This document shows positions 6,596 to 6,817 of a stretch of DNA of 6,817 nt, one piece after another; position 1 is the first letter of the stretch; every line of letters begins with the position of its first letter. Below the pieces are notes generated by a model that saw only the letters and a list, made by a program, of their open reading frames with translations, did no database searches and was not told where the DNA came from. Source of the DNA: Lachnospiraceae bacterium (GTDB lineage: Bacteria > Bacillota > Clostridia > Lachnospirales > Lachnospiraceae); the NCBI GenBank assembly GCA_009774375.1, contig VSNO01000201.1:1-6817 (forward strand), in the 5' to 3' direction. Position numbers and translations under genes: made by a program.

Positions 6596-6613
6596 ATATT
6601 ATTACCATAATAT
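6596..6613. promoter_or_regulatory. AT-rich dyad overlapping the araA promoter
   Basis: ATATTAT (6596-6602) and ATAATAT (6607-6613) are exact inverted repeats around TACC. A third copy, ATAATAT, lies at 6582-6588, so pairs with 4-nt and 7-nt spacing exist. The dyad covers the predicted -10 of araA and could be an operator for a sugar regulator. In such AT-rich DNA short repeats also arise by chance, and it does not match the Bacillus AraR operator as I remember it. Confidence 0.3.
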
Positions 6614-6627
6614 GAATAAAGAAACAA
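6599..6627 (-). promoter_or_regulatory. Probable araA promoter
   Basis: Minus-strand TTGTTT (6627-6622), a 17-nt spacer, and TAATAA (6604-6599) preceded by TGG (6607-6605), which gives an extended -10. The transcript would start near 6592 with a leader of about 22 nt that holds the GGAGG. The -10 hexamer is a poor match on its own, so the extended TG supports it only in part. Confidence 0.4.
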
Positions 6628-6727
6628 CCCTTTATTTTACCTGAATTTAAAATATTTTATTATTAAATACAAAACAGAGAAAAACAAAACGACTGAGGTA
6701 AATTTTTATGAAATTGTTCAAAAAATG

Positions 6728-6736
6728 TGGTATACT
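6728..6736 (+). promoter_or_regulatory. Possible divergent extended -10 promoter
   Basis: TGGTATACT is a typical Firmicute extended -10 on the plus strand, upstream of the araA leader and reading out of the window. AAATGT (6723-6728) and ACATTT (6744-6749) form a short inverted repeat around it. A perfect TTGACA lies just beyond (6741-6746) with a weak TGAAAT 18 nt further. No coding region follows before the window ends, so the target gene is unseen. The rest of 6628-6817 holds no gene that I can support. Confidence 0.35.
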
Positions 6737-6817
6737 CTTTTTGACATTTCTGGTACTGCGGTCCTGAAATGGATGCCTGTATTTATGTAAAAACGAAGAC
6801 AAAAAAATACTATAAAA

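Noticed and set aside
1..6817. CRISPR array, tRNA or rRNA gene
   Set aside because: No regularly spaced repeats and no cloverleaf or rRNA-like sequence were seen on either strand.

Overview
The window looks like chromosomal DNA of a gut-type Firmicute, most likely a Lachnospiraceae-like Clostridium relative. The reasons are strong GGAGG-type ribosome binding sites before AT-rich leaders, an IS110-family transposase of a type familiar to me from Blautia/Roseburia-like genomes, and a short protein resembling the N-terminal domain of clostridial S8 (Csp-like) peptidases. The taxonomy is my inference; no rRNA or marker gene is present.

Layout, left to right. (1) 1-1370, plus strand: an IS110-family element whose left end lies outside the window, with a full-length DEDD transposase that starts at TTG. 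(2) 1371-1473: a short gap between convergent genes with a weak hairpin and the unresolved right end of the IS. (3) 4586-1474, minus strand: a two-gene operon. The first gene encodes a P-loop ATPase with Walker A, Walker B and a C-terminal winged-helix-like segment. The second, starting 17 nt after it, encodes a protein with a degenerate P-loop-like N-terminal domain and about seven tetratricopeptide repeats. A good sigma-A promoter (TTGTCT-17-TATAAT) and a perfect dyad at the predicted transcription start precede the operon. (4) 4769-5059, plus strand: a 96-residue protein that looks like an S8 peptidase N-terminal domain standing alone, without a catalytic domain. (5) 6569-5073, minus strand: a complete L-arabinose isomerase gene, araA, convergent with the 96-residue gene at 13 nt. 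(6) 6570-6817: a non-coding leader with a probable araA promoter, AT-rich dyads, and a possible divergent promoter reading out of the window.

The genes do not form one pathway. araA is ordinary sugar metabolism (L-arabinose to L-ribulose), with no araB or araD beside it in this window. The ATPase/TPR pair is the main point of interest. It resembles a STAND-type signalling ATPase split over two proteins, one with the working nucleotide switch and one with a dead P-loop-like domain fused to a TPR scaffold. Such arrangements are often found in accessory and phage-conflict loci. No effector domain (nuclease, TIR, protease, pore) is visible, so a defence role is only a hypothesis. The IS110 copy next to the operon's 3' end and the truncated-looking S8 gene on its other side suggest that this segment has been rearranged. 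By eye, araA and the S8-like gene are GC-richer than the operon, the IS and the intergenic regions.
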